From: a virus
DNA: 20,935 nt
Strand: one strand, 5' to 3'
IMG/VR virus record: IMGVR_UViG_3300023180_000487
Coordinates: 1-20,935 of that record
Positions 1 through 7,715 of this stretch are shown here, piece after piece. How positions within the stretch are numbered: position 1 is the first letter of the stretch; each line of letters opens with the position of its first letter. A program made the translations under genes and the position numbers. Under the pieces are notes generated by a model. It ran no database searches, was not told where the DNA came from, and was given only the letters and a program-made list of their open reading frames with translations.

Positions 1-1
1 T

Positions 2-157
2 CGTACAAAATACCTACTTCATAGTCACGGCAAATGCAACTCACATGAAACATTTTCTAAAAGACTTGGAACCTTTGTACAGGTTCCGTCTGACCAAAAC
101 AATCTACATGAACCATCAATTAATCCTAATTTATTAATTCTAGAAGAAATGTGTTAG
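2..157 (+). CDS. C-terminal end of an unrecognised upstream gene (partial)
   Basis: A frame is open from the window edge to a TAG at 155-157, giving 51 residues. I do not recognise the product. The fragment is polar and carries several His and Asn residues, with the stretch KRLGTFVQVPSDQNN near its middle. I chose this frame because about three quarters of its third codon positions are A or T, as in the neighbouring genes. The +1 frame is also open to a TAA at 135-137 but has clearly fewer A/T third positions. The call is therefore a preference between two short open frames, not a firm gene. Confidence 0.4.
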   Translation, partial: RTKYLLHSHGKCNSHETFSKRLGTFVQVPSDQNNLHEPSINPNLLILEEMC

Positions 158-174
158 AGCGTAAGCGAAAACAC

Positions 175-193
175 TAATGAGCGTAGCTCATTA
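175..193. repeat. Inverted repeat abutting a late promoter
   Basis: Perfect 8-bp arms (TAATGAGC / GCTCATTA) flank a 3-base loop (GTA). The repeat lies between the end of the partial gene and the TATAAATA box at 194. It could be a weak transcription end signal for the upstream gene, although no T-run follows, or a protein site next to the promoter. The sequence does not decide between these. Confidence 0.45.
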
Positions 194-201
194 TATAAAT
201 A
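194..201 (+). promoter_or_regulatory. T4-type late promoter box TATAAATA
   Basis: This is an exact match to the T4 late promoter core TATAAATA, 17 bases before the ATG at 219. By T4 geometry, initiation would fall about 6 bases after the box (near 207), leaving a very short leader that begins at the AGGATAGGAG ribosome binding site. Its position before a gene start supports the call. Confidence 0.6.
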
Positions 202-218
202 TAGGATAGGAGTATAAA

Positions 219-1184
219 ATGTTTGTAAGTGAAATATTATTAGAAGTTGATAGTTCTAGATATATAATGAAGCCGATGTATGGACAAGTTGGCAATTTTT
301 CTAAGCGCCTTAAAGGTTATATGATAATAACTAAGGATGCTCAAGGCAAAACAAAGATACTAGATAGATTCACAGGACCTAACAGTCAAGCACAAGCCCA
401 ACAGAAAGTTAATCAATTGAATGCAGCTGATGCTAAATATGGTCCTAGATCTGCTACACCACAAACAGTTCCGGATGATAAACCTTCCAATGGAGATAAA
501 GAATCTCCAAAGCAAAATAAATCTACAATACCTGAACCTAAAACAGATACTCCTAAAAAACCAGATAGTAAGCTTAAAGGTATAGGTAAAAAAGCACTTG
601 GGATTTTTTTAAAAGGACTTAAATTGCCGTTTGGAGCAACTGGTGCTTCTTTATACTCAGCATTTGCAAACTTTTCTCAACTAGAACCATTATTGGATGA
701 TTGGTTTAAATGGTATAAAATGAACCAATGTTCAATAAAAGATAAAGGTATTACACGAAAAGCTGCAGATGGAACAAAAGTTGTAATTTATTCTGAACTC
801 AACCTTGCACAAAGTAAAATTAGTAATTGGTTAAACAAAGCAGTGCTTGACTTTGCTGCAGAAGTGTTAATTGGTATGTTATTTTTTGTTACTGGTAATT
901 GGTGGCTACGAGGTGCATTATTTGCTGCAGGTGCAACTATTCCTTTTAAAGAGAAACTCGTAGAACAATTCGTTGATGATGATATGGCTGCGGTGCTGGG
1001 CAATTGGATTTGGTTAGAACTTGCTAAAAATAGTGTACTAGCGTCAATGTCGGATATGTGTAATGACATGTCTGAAGCAGAATTAAAAGGTCAGCAAAAC
1101 ATTTATAGGAATCAATTAGTAGAGTGGGTAGAAGAATTAGTTGATCAATTTGTCAAAGACACACCAATGTTTAAAATGTCATAA
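219..1184 (+). CDS. Unrecognised 321-residue protein with one hydrophobic segment
   Basis: I do not recognise this protein. It has three parts. Residues 1-78 are a compact N-terminal region. Residues 79-118 are a low-complexity Pro/Lys/Asp/Ser linker. Residues 119-321 are a helical C-terminal region with a strongly hydrophobic stretch at about 209-243, rich in Phe, Trp, Leu and Ala, which could span a membrane or form a buried helix. There is no N-terminal signal peptide. The start is supported by AGGATAGGAG 6-15 bases upstream and a late promoter box. It lies among late structural genes and is convergent with gp51, and the two stop regions overlap by 6 bases (1179-1184). A virion or late membrane-associated protein is an inference from this position only. 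Confidence 0.85.
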   Translation: MFVSEILLEVDSSRYIMKPMYGQVGNFSKRLKGYMIITKDAQGKTKILDRFTGPNSQAQAQQKVNQLNAADAKYGPRSATPQTVPDDKPSNGDKESPKQNKSTIPEPKTDTPKKPDSKLKGIGKKALGIFLKGLKLPFGATGASLYSAFANFSQLEPLLDDWFKWYKMNQCSIKDKGITRKAADGTKVVIYSELNLAQSKISNWLNKAVLDFAAEVLIGMLFFVTGNWWLRGALFAAGATIPFKEKLVEQFVDDDMAAVLGNWIWLELAKNSVLASMSDMCNDMSEAELKGQQNIYRNQLVEWVEELVDQFVKDTPMFKMS

Positions 1185-1412
1185 AAGCGGTAATCCAGTT
1201 TTAGAAACAGTTTCTATATTCTCTTTTACTATATCACTTATAATTTTCTTATCATCGTATGTTAACGTCATCATTATATCTTCATAATCAACGGCTCCAC
1301 GCATATACCAAATTAATTTAAAATTATTGTATTTTATTTCTTTAATTTCGTTTTCAAGATCAACAAAATATTTTTTTATTCCATCATGATCTAATGCGAG
1401 GAGCCGCGTTCG
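1179..1412 (-). CDS. gp51: gp51-like baseplate hub assembly protein, read by -1 frameshift from gp26
   Basis: The minus-strand frame from 1412 down to a TGA at 1179-1181 gives 77 residues. It contains the stretch KYNNFKLIWYMRGAVDYED and ends KTGLPLL, which I recognise from gp51 proteins of marine T4-like phages (a short helical protein with a W-[F/Y]-M-R-G core). In T4, gp51 acts in baseplate hub assembly and is not a major virion part. There is no ATG, GTG or TTG between the upstream in-frame stop and the conserved region; the first ATG is the Met inside WYMRG, which would remove half the protein. The frame is -1 relative to gp26 and meets it at T_TTT_TTC (1418-1412). The likely product is therefore a gp26-gp51 fusion of 268+77=345 residues. 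A sequencing error in the T run would be the alternative. Confidence 0.75.
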   Translation of the reverse strand, partial: RTRLLALDHDGIKKYFVDLENEIKEIKYNNFKLIWYMRGAVDYEDIMMTLTYDDKKIISDIVKENIETVSKTGLPLL

Positions 1413-2215
1413 AAAAAAGAACTGTAGTCAAGATCTAATTTAGAACTATAATTGTGCCTACATTCTTGATTTGCACACTGAAGAGGTAATAAAGGTAAAG
1501 CCCATTTTTTTGTTAAATTACTTAAACCATTTTTTACAATGTCGTATAGTTCACTATCTGCCGAATGTATAAATTCTTTTATAACTTCATGATCATTTTC
1601 AGCTTCTTCTCCATCTGTTATTTCTACAATGTGCATTAGATTTATATCTAAAGTTAAAGAATTTAAATCTTTATAAAGAGTTGCTAGTACTTCTTCATTA
1701 TTTTCTGCAGTTGCAATATTTTTTTGGATAGCATAATTCCTTTTGCTAACATTTGTTGATTCCTGATATGTTAACGGTCTAAGTATTAAATGTAGATCTT
1801 TGTATTGGATTTTTGTTATTATCTCTAACTCTGAAAAATTTGATAACATATTGTTTAAATCAATATCAAATGTATAAGAATTTTTACATTCTGGACATTC
1901 AGATTCCATTGACATCTGATCTCCGTATGTAGCCATCCTGATCGCAATTAATACCTGTTCAATATCAACAGAGAGTAAATTCCAAGGATTTAAAATTGTA
2001 GGCGCACAACTCTTTATGACTTTTACTGTAGATTCGCCTGTGAATAATGCATCTGGTGTTTTCAACATTATTTCATCCATAGTATTCATACCGAATATAG
2101 GAATTTGTGTATGTTGATTATCTTGTATTGTTAAACTGTTGTAAAAAATTCCTTTACTTGGCAAATCAATAAAAACTTTAGGTTGTCTAGCGTGTTGAGC
2201 TAGGAAATTTTTCAT
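1391..2215 (-). CDS. gp26: gp26-like baseplate hub subunit
   Basis: This 274-residue protein matches the T4 gp26 family (T4-type baseplate protein). Early on it has the conserved stretch VFIDLPSKGIFY, followed by TMDEIMLKTPDALFTGE. It has a Cys-x2-Cys pair at C107/C110 and a second Cys-x4-Cys-x-His group at C247, C252 and H254. Together these could bind one metal ion, which is an inference. T4 gp26 belongs to the central hub of the baseplate. The gene is preceded by a perfect TATAAATA box on its own strand (2250-2243). Just before its TAG it carries an in-phase slippery heptamer that leads into gp51, so the 274-residue form would be the non-shifted product. It is transcribed away from the tape-measure-like gene. 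Confidence 0.85.
   Translation of the reverse strand: MKNFLAQHARQPKVFIDLPSKGIFYNSLTIQDNQHTQIPIFGMNTMDEIMLKTPDALFTGESTVKVIKSCAPTILNPWNLLSVDIEQVLIAIRMATYGDQMSMESECPECKNSYTFDIDLNNMLSNFSELEIITKIQYKDLHLILRPLTYQESTNVSKRNYAIQKNIATAENNEEVLATLYKDLNSLTLDINLMHIVEITDGEEAENDHEVIKEFIHSADSELYDIVKNGLSNLTKKWALPLLPLQCANQECRHNYSSKLDLDYSSFFERGSSH
1412..1418 (-). promoter_or_regulatory. Candidate -1 ribosomal frameshift site T_TTT_TTC
   Basis: Read on the minus strand in the gp26 frame (codons TCT TTT TTC), the heptamer fits the X_XXY_YYZ pattern for tandem -1 slippage. Slippage moves the ribosome into exactly the frame that encodes gp51, six codons before the gp26 stop. Only a weak 3-bp GC stem (GCG/CGC, with a 6-base loop) is visible just downstream, and no strong stimulatory structure was seen. 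Confidence 0.65.
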
Positions 2216-2225
2216 AGAAAACTCC

Positions 2226-2233
2226 GATAAATA
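2226..2233 (+). promoter_or_regulatory. Late promoter box GATAAATA for the tape-measure-like gene
   Basis: This box is one mismatch from T4 TATAAATA and lies 50 bases before the ATG at 2284. It is followed by ATATAATG, nearly the same downstream sequence as the boxes at 6691 and 7716. It interlocks with an opposed TATAAATA box at 2243-2250. Confidence 0.55.
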
Positions 2234-2242
2234 ATATAATGA

Positions 2243-2250
2243 TATTTATA
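2243..2250 (-). promoter_or_regulatory. Late promoter box TATAAATA for gp26-gp51
   Basis: An exact TATAAATA is read on the minus strand, 27 bases before the gp26 start at 2215. Predicted initiation near 2237 almost coincides with that of the opposed + strand box (near 2239). Confidence 0.6.
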
Positions 2251-2283
2251 GGTATTTGTACTATGAGTTTTAAAGGATGATTA

Positions 2284-4917
2284 ATGGCAGACCAATTTAC
2301 ACAAGATCAATTAAATCAAATTTCAAAAGCCATAACTGATGGATTAGCTGACGGATTCAGAAGGATAGATTTTAATAAATTAAGTAGGAATGACAGCAAA
2401 GATTCAAAGGATACGTTTGGTTTTCAGGATTTTAGAGATAATTTTACAAGTCAAGCCGACGGAATATTATCAAATTTTGGCAATGCCTTATCGTCTAAAC
2501 AAGGTGATATACTAGGTTTCTATGGTAACATATTAAGTGCAAGTACAGGAATAGCTGACTTAATACCAGGTATAGGACAGTTATCAGAAACTTTTAAATC
2601 TTTAGGGACTTCCGGTTTACGATATCTAGTAGAATCAAATGAAGCCTTTAAATTTTTAAGTAAATCTGGAGCAGGATTTAACGGCGATTTAATGAGAATT
2701 AGGAAAACCAGTGCAGATTTAAATATGGATTTAGATGATTTTACTAACTTCATAACAAGGAATTCTGAATCACTTGCTGTGTTAGGTGGAACTGTAGATT
2801 CTGGCGCCGATAAAATTGCAGGTTATTATCAAAGTTTACTAGATACTGGTGTTATAGAAAGATTTAAAAGACTAGGTTACACCGCAGAAGAATCTGCAGA
2901 ATTTGTTGCAAAAAATATGAGCCAGCAAGCTAGGGCAATGTATGTTCAAGGTTTATCAGAAACTGAAAGAAATGACCAAATGTCTAGATATGCAAAAAAT
3001 TTACAAATTTTAGCAAAACTTACTGGTCAAGATGTAGATGCTTTACAGGAAAAATTAAGGAATGAAAATTTAGCAGGTGAAGAAATTGCTAAAAATAGAA
3101 TGTTGGAAAAACGTGGTATAGCAAACGCACAGACAAGCTATAATACCTTTAAACAAATGTTTGAGGACATGCCAGATCTTCAAAGACTAATAACTCAACT
3201 TTACACAAGACAAGCACCGCTAGATGAAACTACCGCAGGATTAACATCTACACTGCCTACTGTAACTGCAGCAATTAAAACTGCATTAAACATTGAAACT
3301 GGTACAGGAGATATTTTTGAAGATAGTGCTTTAATCCAAGGAAAATTACAAGAAGCTCTAGACAGAGATTCTGTATTACAAACTGCAATGCTTGGAAATG
3401 CAAGTTCGGCCACGCAAGCATTAGCTGATTTACTTGTGCAAGGTGACAAACAGTCACAAAAACTTGCTGCATTAAGATTACAAGAGGAATATAAAGGATT
3501 AGATAATGCTCAAATTTTAAATAAGTTGTATAGCGATGCAAATGAAGCAACAAGGAATCAATTGGACACTAATGAAGGTTTACAAAACACAATGAACGAA
3601 CTTGATAAAGCTCAAAGAGCAACAATATCAACTGTCCAAAATTCAATAATTGCACTTTTTCAAAATGACCAAATAAAAAATATAGCAGAAGAAATTAGAA
3701 TAACCGCAAGTACCATACCTGAATCATTAAAACATATAGAAGAAACTTATTTTAAAAGGTTATTGCAAAGCCTAGAGAAAACTACAGACATTTTAGGAAA
3801 AGTTACGCTATCAGTATTTGATGAATTGAAATTATCATTACTAGGAGCTATACAAATAAAACCAGGAGTAGAATACCTTCCGAAAGATTTGTACGGAGAA
3901 ATTAAAAAAGACATTGATACTAATCAAACTACAAATTTAGAAAAATTTACTGAATTAGGATTCCTTGTTAGGGAAGAAGGCAAAAATAAAAAACCTAGCT
4001 ACACTATAAATCCTGAATTCAAAACTGATAATCGGTTATCAGAAAACCTAATTTTTGTATTAGACCGTATAGAAACAAAATTATCAGAACAACGTGCAAC
4101 AGGTGTAGATCCAGATACGTTATTAGGTAGCGACGAAAGACAAGAAGAGACAAGAGAGATTTCAATTCAAGGGCTTGAACAATTAAATAAACATTTAAGT
4201 AATTTTCCAAATATATCTAAATTAGTTACTGACCTTGCTAATAAAAATAATAATGAATTAGAAGGAGAATCGGTTATATTATCAAATTTACTTAAAGAAA
4301 CAACAAAAAGCATTAAGACAATTATAAATTCTAAAGATAAAGAAGATTTTTCATTGGAAAAATCTGTTAATTCTTTATTACAAACTTTGCAAAAAGAAGT
4401 AGAGGGTAAATTAAAAGATGATCCTGAAAACAAGACTTTGAATCTGCTTAAACAGAAATTAAGTCCTAAGATAGAAGTATCTGTAGAGGCTCCTAAACCA
4501 TCTACGATAGAGAGCGTAGAGCAACAAGATATAACTGGAGATTATACGTCTGCTGTAGATAAAAATACACTTGCAATACAAGGACTTACAGGAACACTTG
4601 CAACTACAGATTTAAATGTTTCTATAGCCAATCCAATAGTCACAGTAGATACAACTGAATTAAAATCTGTGCTAAATACGTTAGTAAGAGATTCTGCTCT
4701 GCAAGTTGCAAATAATACTACTGAACCAATACCTGAGAAAGCTGAAACACCGAAAGAGAACATAGTGGAAAATACAAATAAATTTACTACATTACGTTCC
4801 TCAACATCCAGTCAAACCGATAAAGATTTTCAAGTCAATATGCTTGCTCAAATGAAAAGAACAAACGAATTATTACAAAAGCAAAATAGGCATCTGGAAA
4901 GCTTGTTTTCTGCTTAA
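2284..4917 (+). CDS. Candidate tail tape measure / large structural protein
   Basis: This is an 877-residue, mostly helical protein. The N-terminal third has Gly/Ala-rich hydrophobic stretches around residues 75-125. The middle has a region typical of large structural proteins in marine T4-like phages (YAKNLQILAKLTGQDVDALQ). The C-terminal third is charged and coiled-coil-like, ending in a Lys/Asn/Gln helix. T4 gp29, the tape measure, is shorter (590 residues). The tape-measure call rests on size, helical repeats, and the neighbouring gp26-gp51, which in T4 belong to the same hub assembly pathway. An internal head or other structural role is possible because gp20 follows 15 bases later. The start is supported by AAAGGA seven bases upstream and a late promoter box at 2226. 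Confidence 0.6.
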   Translation: MADQFTQDQLNQISKAITDGLADGFRRIDFNKLSRNDSKDSKDTFGFQDFRDNFTSQADGILSNFGNALSSKQGDILGFYGNILSASTGIADLIPGIGQLSETFKSLGTSGLRYLVESNEAFKFLSKSGAGFNGDLMRIRKTSADLNMDLDDFTNFITRNSESLAVLGGTVDSGADKIAGYYQSLLDTGVIERFKRLGYTAEESAEFVAKNMSQQARAMYVQGLSETERNDQMSRYAKNLQILAKLTGQDVDALQEKLRNENLAGEEIAKNRMLEKRGIANAQTSYNTFKQMFEDMPDLQRLITQLYTRQAPLDETTAGLTSTLPTVTAAIKTALNIETGTGDIFEDSALIQGKLQEALDRDSVLQTAMLGNASSATQALADLLVQGDKQSQKLAALRLQEEYKGLDNAQILNKLYSDANEATRNQLDTNEGLQNTMNELDKAQRATISTVQNSIIALFQNDQIKNIAEEIRITASTIPESLKHIEETYFKRLLQSLEKTTDILGKVTLSVFDELKLSLLGAIQIKPGVEYLPKDLYGEIKKDIDTNQTTNLEKFTELGFLVREEGKNKKPSYTINPEFKTDNRLSENLIFVLDRIETKLSEQRATGVDPDTLLGSDERQEETREISIQGLEQLNKHLSNFPNISKLVTDLANKNNNELEGESVILSNLLKETTKSIKTIINSKDKEDFSLEKSVNSLLQTLQKEVEGKLKDDPENKTLNLLKQKLSPKIEVSVEAPKPSTIESVEQQDITGDYTSAVDKNTLAIQGLTGTLATTDLNVSIANPIVTVDTTELKSVLNTLVRDSALQVANNTTEPIPEKAETPKENIVENTNKFTTLRSSTSSQTDKDFQVNMLAQMKRTNELLQKQNRHLESLFSA

Positions 4918-4932
4918 AGTTTAGGAAAATTT

Positions 4933-6690
4933 ATGTCTTGGAAAAAATATTTTACTCCGGCACCTCAAAATGACACAGACCTTAGTAATTTAAGTCCGAT
5001 AAGTGGAAAGCAGTTTTCTATGCGCCCAGGACCTGCTCGTTCAAATTATAATTCATTTTTACCAGATGTTTATACAGGTGCACCGAATAGGATAGAGCGA
5101 TATGGTCAGTATAACGTAATGGACATCGATTCTGAAGTAAATGCTGCATTAGATATCCTTGCAGAATTTTGTACACAAATTAATAAGAAGAATGATACAC
5201 ATTTTGAAATTAAATTTTACAAATCTGCAACGAATAGCGAAGTACAAATCTTAAGCCAATATCTAAAACAATGGTACAAGCTTAATCAATTTGAGACTCG
5301 TATGTTTAGGATTATTCGAAATACATTTAAATATGGAGATAGTTTTTTCTTAAGAGATCCGGAAACAAAAAAGTTATATCATGTTGATCCAAGTAACATC
5401 AACAGGATCATTGTAAATGAAAGTGAAGGGAAAGAACCAGAGCAATATATAGTACAAGATATAAATTTTAATTTTAAAAATCTAATTGCAACCCAACCAT
5501 TACAAACTAATGGCAATGTAACAGGAGGTGGTACAGGTTACATTACAGGAGGAGTAAGAGGAATGGTTGGTCCTATGAATCCAAGTGCAACTGGTACAAG
5601 ATTTCAATTAGATCAAGAAGAAGTAGCGATCGATGCAGATAACATGTTGCATATAAGTTTAAGTGAAGGTTTAGATGAAAACTTTCCATTTGGCAACAGT
5701 TTATTAGAAAGTATTTTTAAAGTTTACAAGCAAAAAGAATTATTAGAAGACGCAATTATTATTTACAGGGTACAAAGAGCACCAGAGAGAAGAGTTTTCT
5801 ATGTTGATGTGGGTAACATGCCGAGTCATCTTGCTATGCAATTTGTTGAGCGTGTAAAAACGGAAATCCATCAACGGAGAATACCATCCAAGACAGGAGG
5901 AGGTACAAATGTCATAGACAGTAGCTATAATCCTCTATCAATCAACGAAGATTACTTTTTTCCGCAAACAGCTGAAGGCAGAGGCAGCAAAGTTGAAACA
6001 CTTCCTGGAGGTACTAATCTAGGAGAAATAGACGACTTACGATATTTTACAAATAAACTTGTAAGAGGATTACGCATCCCAAGTAGTTACTTACCTACTG
6101 GTGCAGATGATAGTAACAGTCAATATAATGATGGTAGGGTAGGAACTGCTTATATTCAGGAACTTAGATTTAATACATATTGTGAAAGATTGCAAAATTT
6201 ATTAGTAAATGAATTCGATCAAGAATTTAAAAGATATTTACTAGAAAAAGGTGTTAACATAGATACATCAATGTTTGATTTAAAATTTTGCCCTCCTCAA
6301 AATTTTGCAGCATACAGGCAAAGTGAGTTAGATAATCAAAGAATTGGTACATTTGGACAGATTCAAGCTATACCATTTATTGCTAATCGTTTTGCGTTGA
6401 AAAGATATTTAGGATTAAGTGAAGAAGAGATTGCAGAAAATGAACGACTATGGCGTGAAGAAAATGACGAAAACTTCAATACCACAAGTGACGAAGCGGG
6501 TGAAATGCGAGGCGCAGGTATAAGTGGAGCAGGTATTGAAGCTGATCTTTCTGCTGCAGAATCAGAGATTGATCTAGATCAAGGAGAAGACGGAGGCGAA
6601 TTAGAAGCACCTGGAAGTGTAACTGACGAAGATCCAGCAGCAGCAGCGCCACCACCACCGGCAACAGACACACCAAGTCTTTCACAATAA
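4933..6690 (+). CDS. gp20: Portal vertex protein gp20
   Basis: This 585-residue protein matches the T4 gp20 portal family. The dodecameric portal sits at one head vertex, starts prohead assembly, and is the channel for DNA packaging by the terminase. Conserved stretches include NRIERYGQYNVMDIDSEVNA (about residues 51-70), FRIIRNTFKYGDSFFLRDPE, RAPERRVFYVDVGNMP, and the late YLPTGADDSNSQYNDGR loop. The C-terminal 60 residues or so are acidic and then Ala/Pro-rich (AAAAPPPPA) and look like a disordered tail. It is somewhat longer than T4 gp20 (524 residues). AGGA lies 7 bases before the ATG. There is no promoter box just upstream, so it is probably co-transcribed with the preceding gene. Confidence 0.95.
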   Translation: MSWKKYFTPAPQNDTDLSNLSPISGKQFSMRPGPARSNYNSFLPDVYTGAPNRIERYGQYNVMDIDSEVNAALDILAEFCTQINKKNDTHFEIKFYKSATNSEVQILSQYLKQWYKLNQFETRMFRIIRNTFKYGDSFFLRDPETKKLYHVDPSNINRIIVNESEGKEPEQYIVQDINFNFKNLIATQPLQTNGNVTGGGTGYITGGVRGMVGPMNPSATGTRFQLDQEEVAIDADNMLHISLSEGLDENFPFGNSLLESIFKVYKQKELLEDAIIIYRVQRAPERRVFYVDVGNMPSHLAMQFVERVKTEIHQRRIPSKTGGGTNVIDSSYNPLSINEDYFFPQTAEGRGSKVETLPGGTNLGEIDDLRYFTNKLVRGLRIPSSYLPTGADDSNSQYNDGRVGTAYIQELRFNTYCERLQNLLVNEFDQEFKRYLLEKGVNIDTSMFDLKFCPPQNFAAYRQSELDNQRIGTFGQIQAIPFIANRFALKRYLGLSEEEIAENERLWREENDENFNTTSDEAGEMRGAGISGAGIEADLSAAESEIDLDQGEDGGELEAPGSVTDEDPAAAAPPPPATDTPSLSQ

Positions 6691-6698
6691 GATAAATA
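6691..6698 (+). promoter_or_regulatory. Late promoter box GATAAATA directly before a start codon
   Basis: The box begins right after the gp20 stop and ends 5 bases before the ATG at 6704. By T4 late-promoter geometry, the first transcribed base would be the A of that ATG, giving a leaderless message from this promoter. The following bases, to ATTATG, match those after the box at 7716. Confidence 0.5.
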
Positions 6699-6703
6699 AT
6701 ATT

Positions 6704-6952
6704 ATGGTACTAAGAGAAATTTTTTATCACAATCAAGACACATTGGAATTAGAAGACAACGATAGATATTCTCCTGAATATGATGATTCAATTGTAGACT
6801 TAGATGATAATAGAAAAACACGATTAACATTAAGACAAATTAATCGTGTAAGGAAAGCTAGTGAACTTCATGACAAAGACAAAAAAAATGAAGTAGAATT
6901 CATTAGACAAATGTACGGGATGGCTGCACAAGCTCAAGCCGCAGGTTTGTAA
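6704..6952 (+). CDS. Small conserved head-cluster protein between portal and core genes
   Basis: This 82-residue protein is acidic in its first half (ELEDNDRYSPEYDDS) and has a basic helical second half (TLRQINRVRKASELHDKDKK) ending with IRQMYGMAAQAQAAGL. Small proteins of this type occupy the gp20-gp21 interval in marine T4-like phages, where T4 has the prohead core proteins gp67 and gp68. I can support a prohead role only by position. No Shine-Dalgarno sequence is visible; the start follows a late promoter box by 5 bases. Translation may be coupled to gp20 (13 bases between stop and start) or may use a leaderless message. Confidence 0.75.
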   Translation: MVLREIFYHNQDTLELEDNDRYSPEYDDSIVDLDDNRKTRLTLRQINRVRKASELHDKDKKNEVEFIRQMYGMAAQAQAAGL

Positions 6953-6953
6953 A

Positions 6954-7670
6954 GTGGCTAAAATAGATAAAAGCCTTTATACAAAATCTGAGTGGAAAAT
7001 ATTAAGAGAACAAAGAAGATTACAAAAAACACAAAATTATAAAAAAAATACAGAAATTGTCAAACGTCCTATTATCCAGTATACAAAAGTAGCATTTGTT
7101 TTAGGTAATGGTGTAAGTCGCAAACCTGTTGATTTAGAAAAGCTCGCAACAAAAGGTACATTGTACGGGTGTAATGCCATTTATAGAACATTTTCTCCTA
7201 ATTTTCTAATAGCAGTTGATGTTAAAATGGTATTAGAAATTGCCAAACACGGCTATCAAAATAAATCTGTAGTATGGACAAATCCAAATAAAGCATTTAC
7301 TAAAATAAAAAATTTAAATTTCTTTAATCCTAGTAAAGGTTGGTCAAGCGGACCAACTGCACTTTGGTTAGCAGCGCAGCATGGATACGCAGAAATTTAT
7401 ATTTTAGGTTTTGATTACAAAGGGTTATTTGATGGAAAAAAGTTTAATAACATTTATGCTGATACACCAAATTATAAAAAATCAACTGAACCTGCTACAT
7501 TTTTTGGTAACTGGGCCAGGCAAACAAAAAGCGTCATAAAAGAAACACAAAAAACTAAATTTATTCGAGTAACAACAGATGATTTCAATTATACTCCAGA
7601 AATTTTGCAGGATTTGAATAATTATTCTACAGTAGATATCAATGAATTTTTAAAATGGTTTAATATATAA
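6954..7670 (+). CDS. Glycosyltransferase-like protein (GT42/DUF115-type Rossmann fold)
   Basis: This 238-residue protein has a basic, Gln/Arg-rich N-terminal tail (1-40), then the motif FVLGNGVSR (48-56), YGCNAIYRTF (71-80), AVD at 87-89, and SSGPTALWLAAQHGYAEIYI (131-150) followed by LGFDYKG. A Gly-Asn-Gly-x-Ser loop, a Cys-Asn strand and an S-G-x-x-A-L...G-Y-x-E-I-Y-x-x-G-x-D block resemble bacterial family 42 sialyltransferases and the DUF115/MptE-like group. A sugar- or nucleotide-linked transferase is inferred; the substrate cannot be told. The start is GTG, because the preceding stop is at 6950-6952 and no ATG lies near. It sits inside the head morphogenesis block and is presumably translated with the 82-residue gene. 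Confidence 0.75.
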   Translation: MAKIDKSLYTKSEWKILREQRRLQKTQNYKKNTEIVKRPIIQYTKVAFVLGNGVSRKPVDLEKLATKGTLYGCNAIYRTFSPNFLIAVDVKMVLEIAKHGYQNKSVVWTNPNKAFTKIKNLNFFNPSKGWSSGPTALWLAAQHGYAEIYILGFDYKGLFDGKKFNNIYADTPNYKKSTEPATFFGNWARQTKSVIKETQKTKFIRVTTDDFNYTPEILQDLNNYSTVDINEFLKWFNI

Positions 7671-7715
7671 AAAACCATAAAAAAATACCTTTTTAAAGCT
7701 TTTTTTTAATTTTTA

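Noticed and set aside
3-137. A second open frame at the window start, ending TAA at 135-137
   Set aside because: Its third codon positions are much less A/T-rich than those of neighbouring genes, so the overlapping frame ending at 157 was preferred. The choice is not certain.
1382-1387. ATGATG on the minus strand as a gp51 start
   Set aside because: It is in another frame and meets TAA after three codons.
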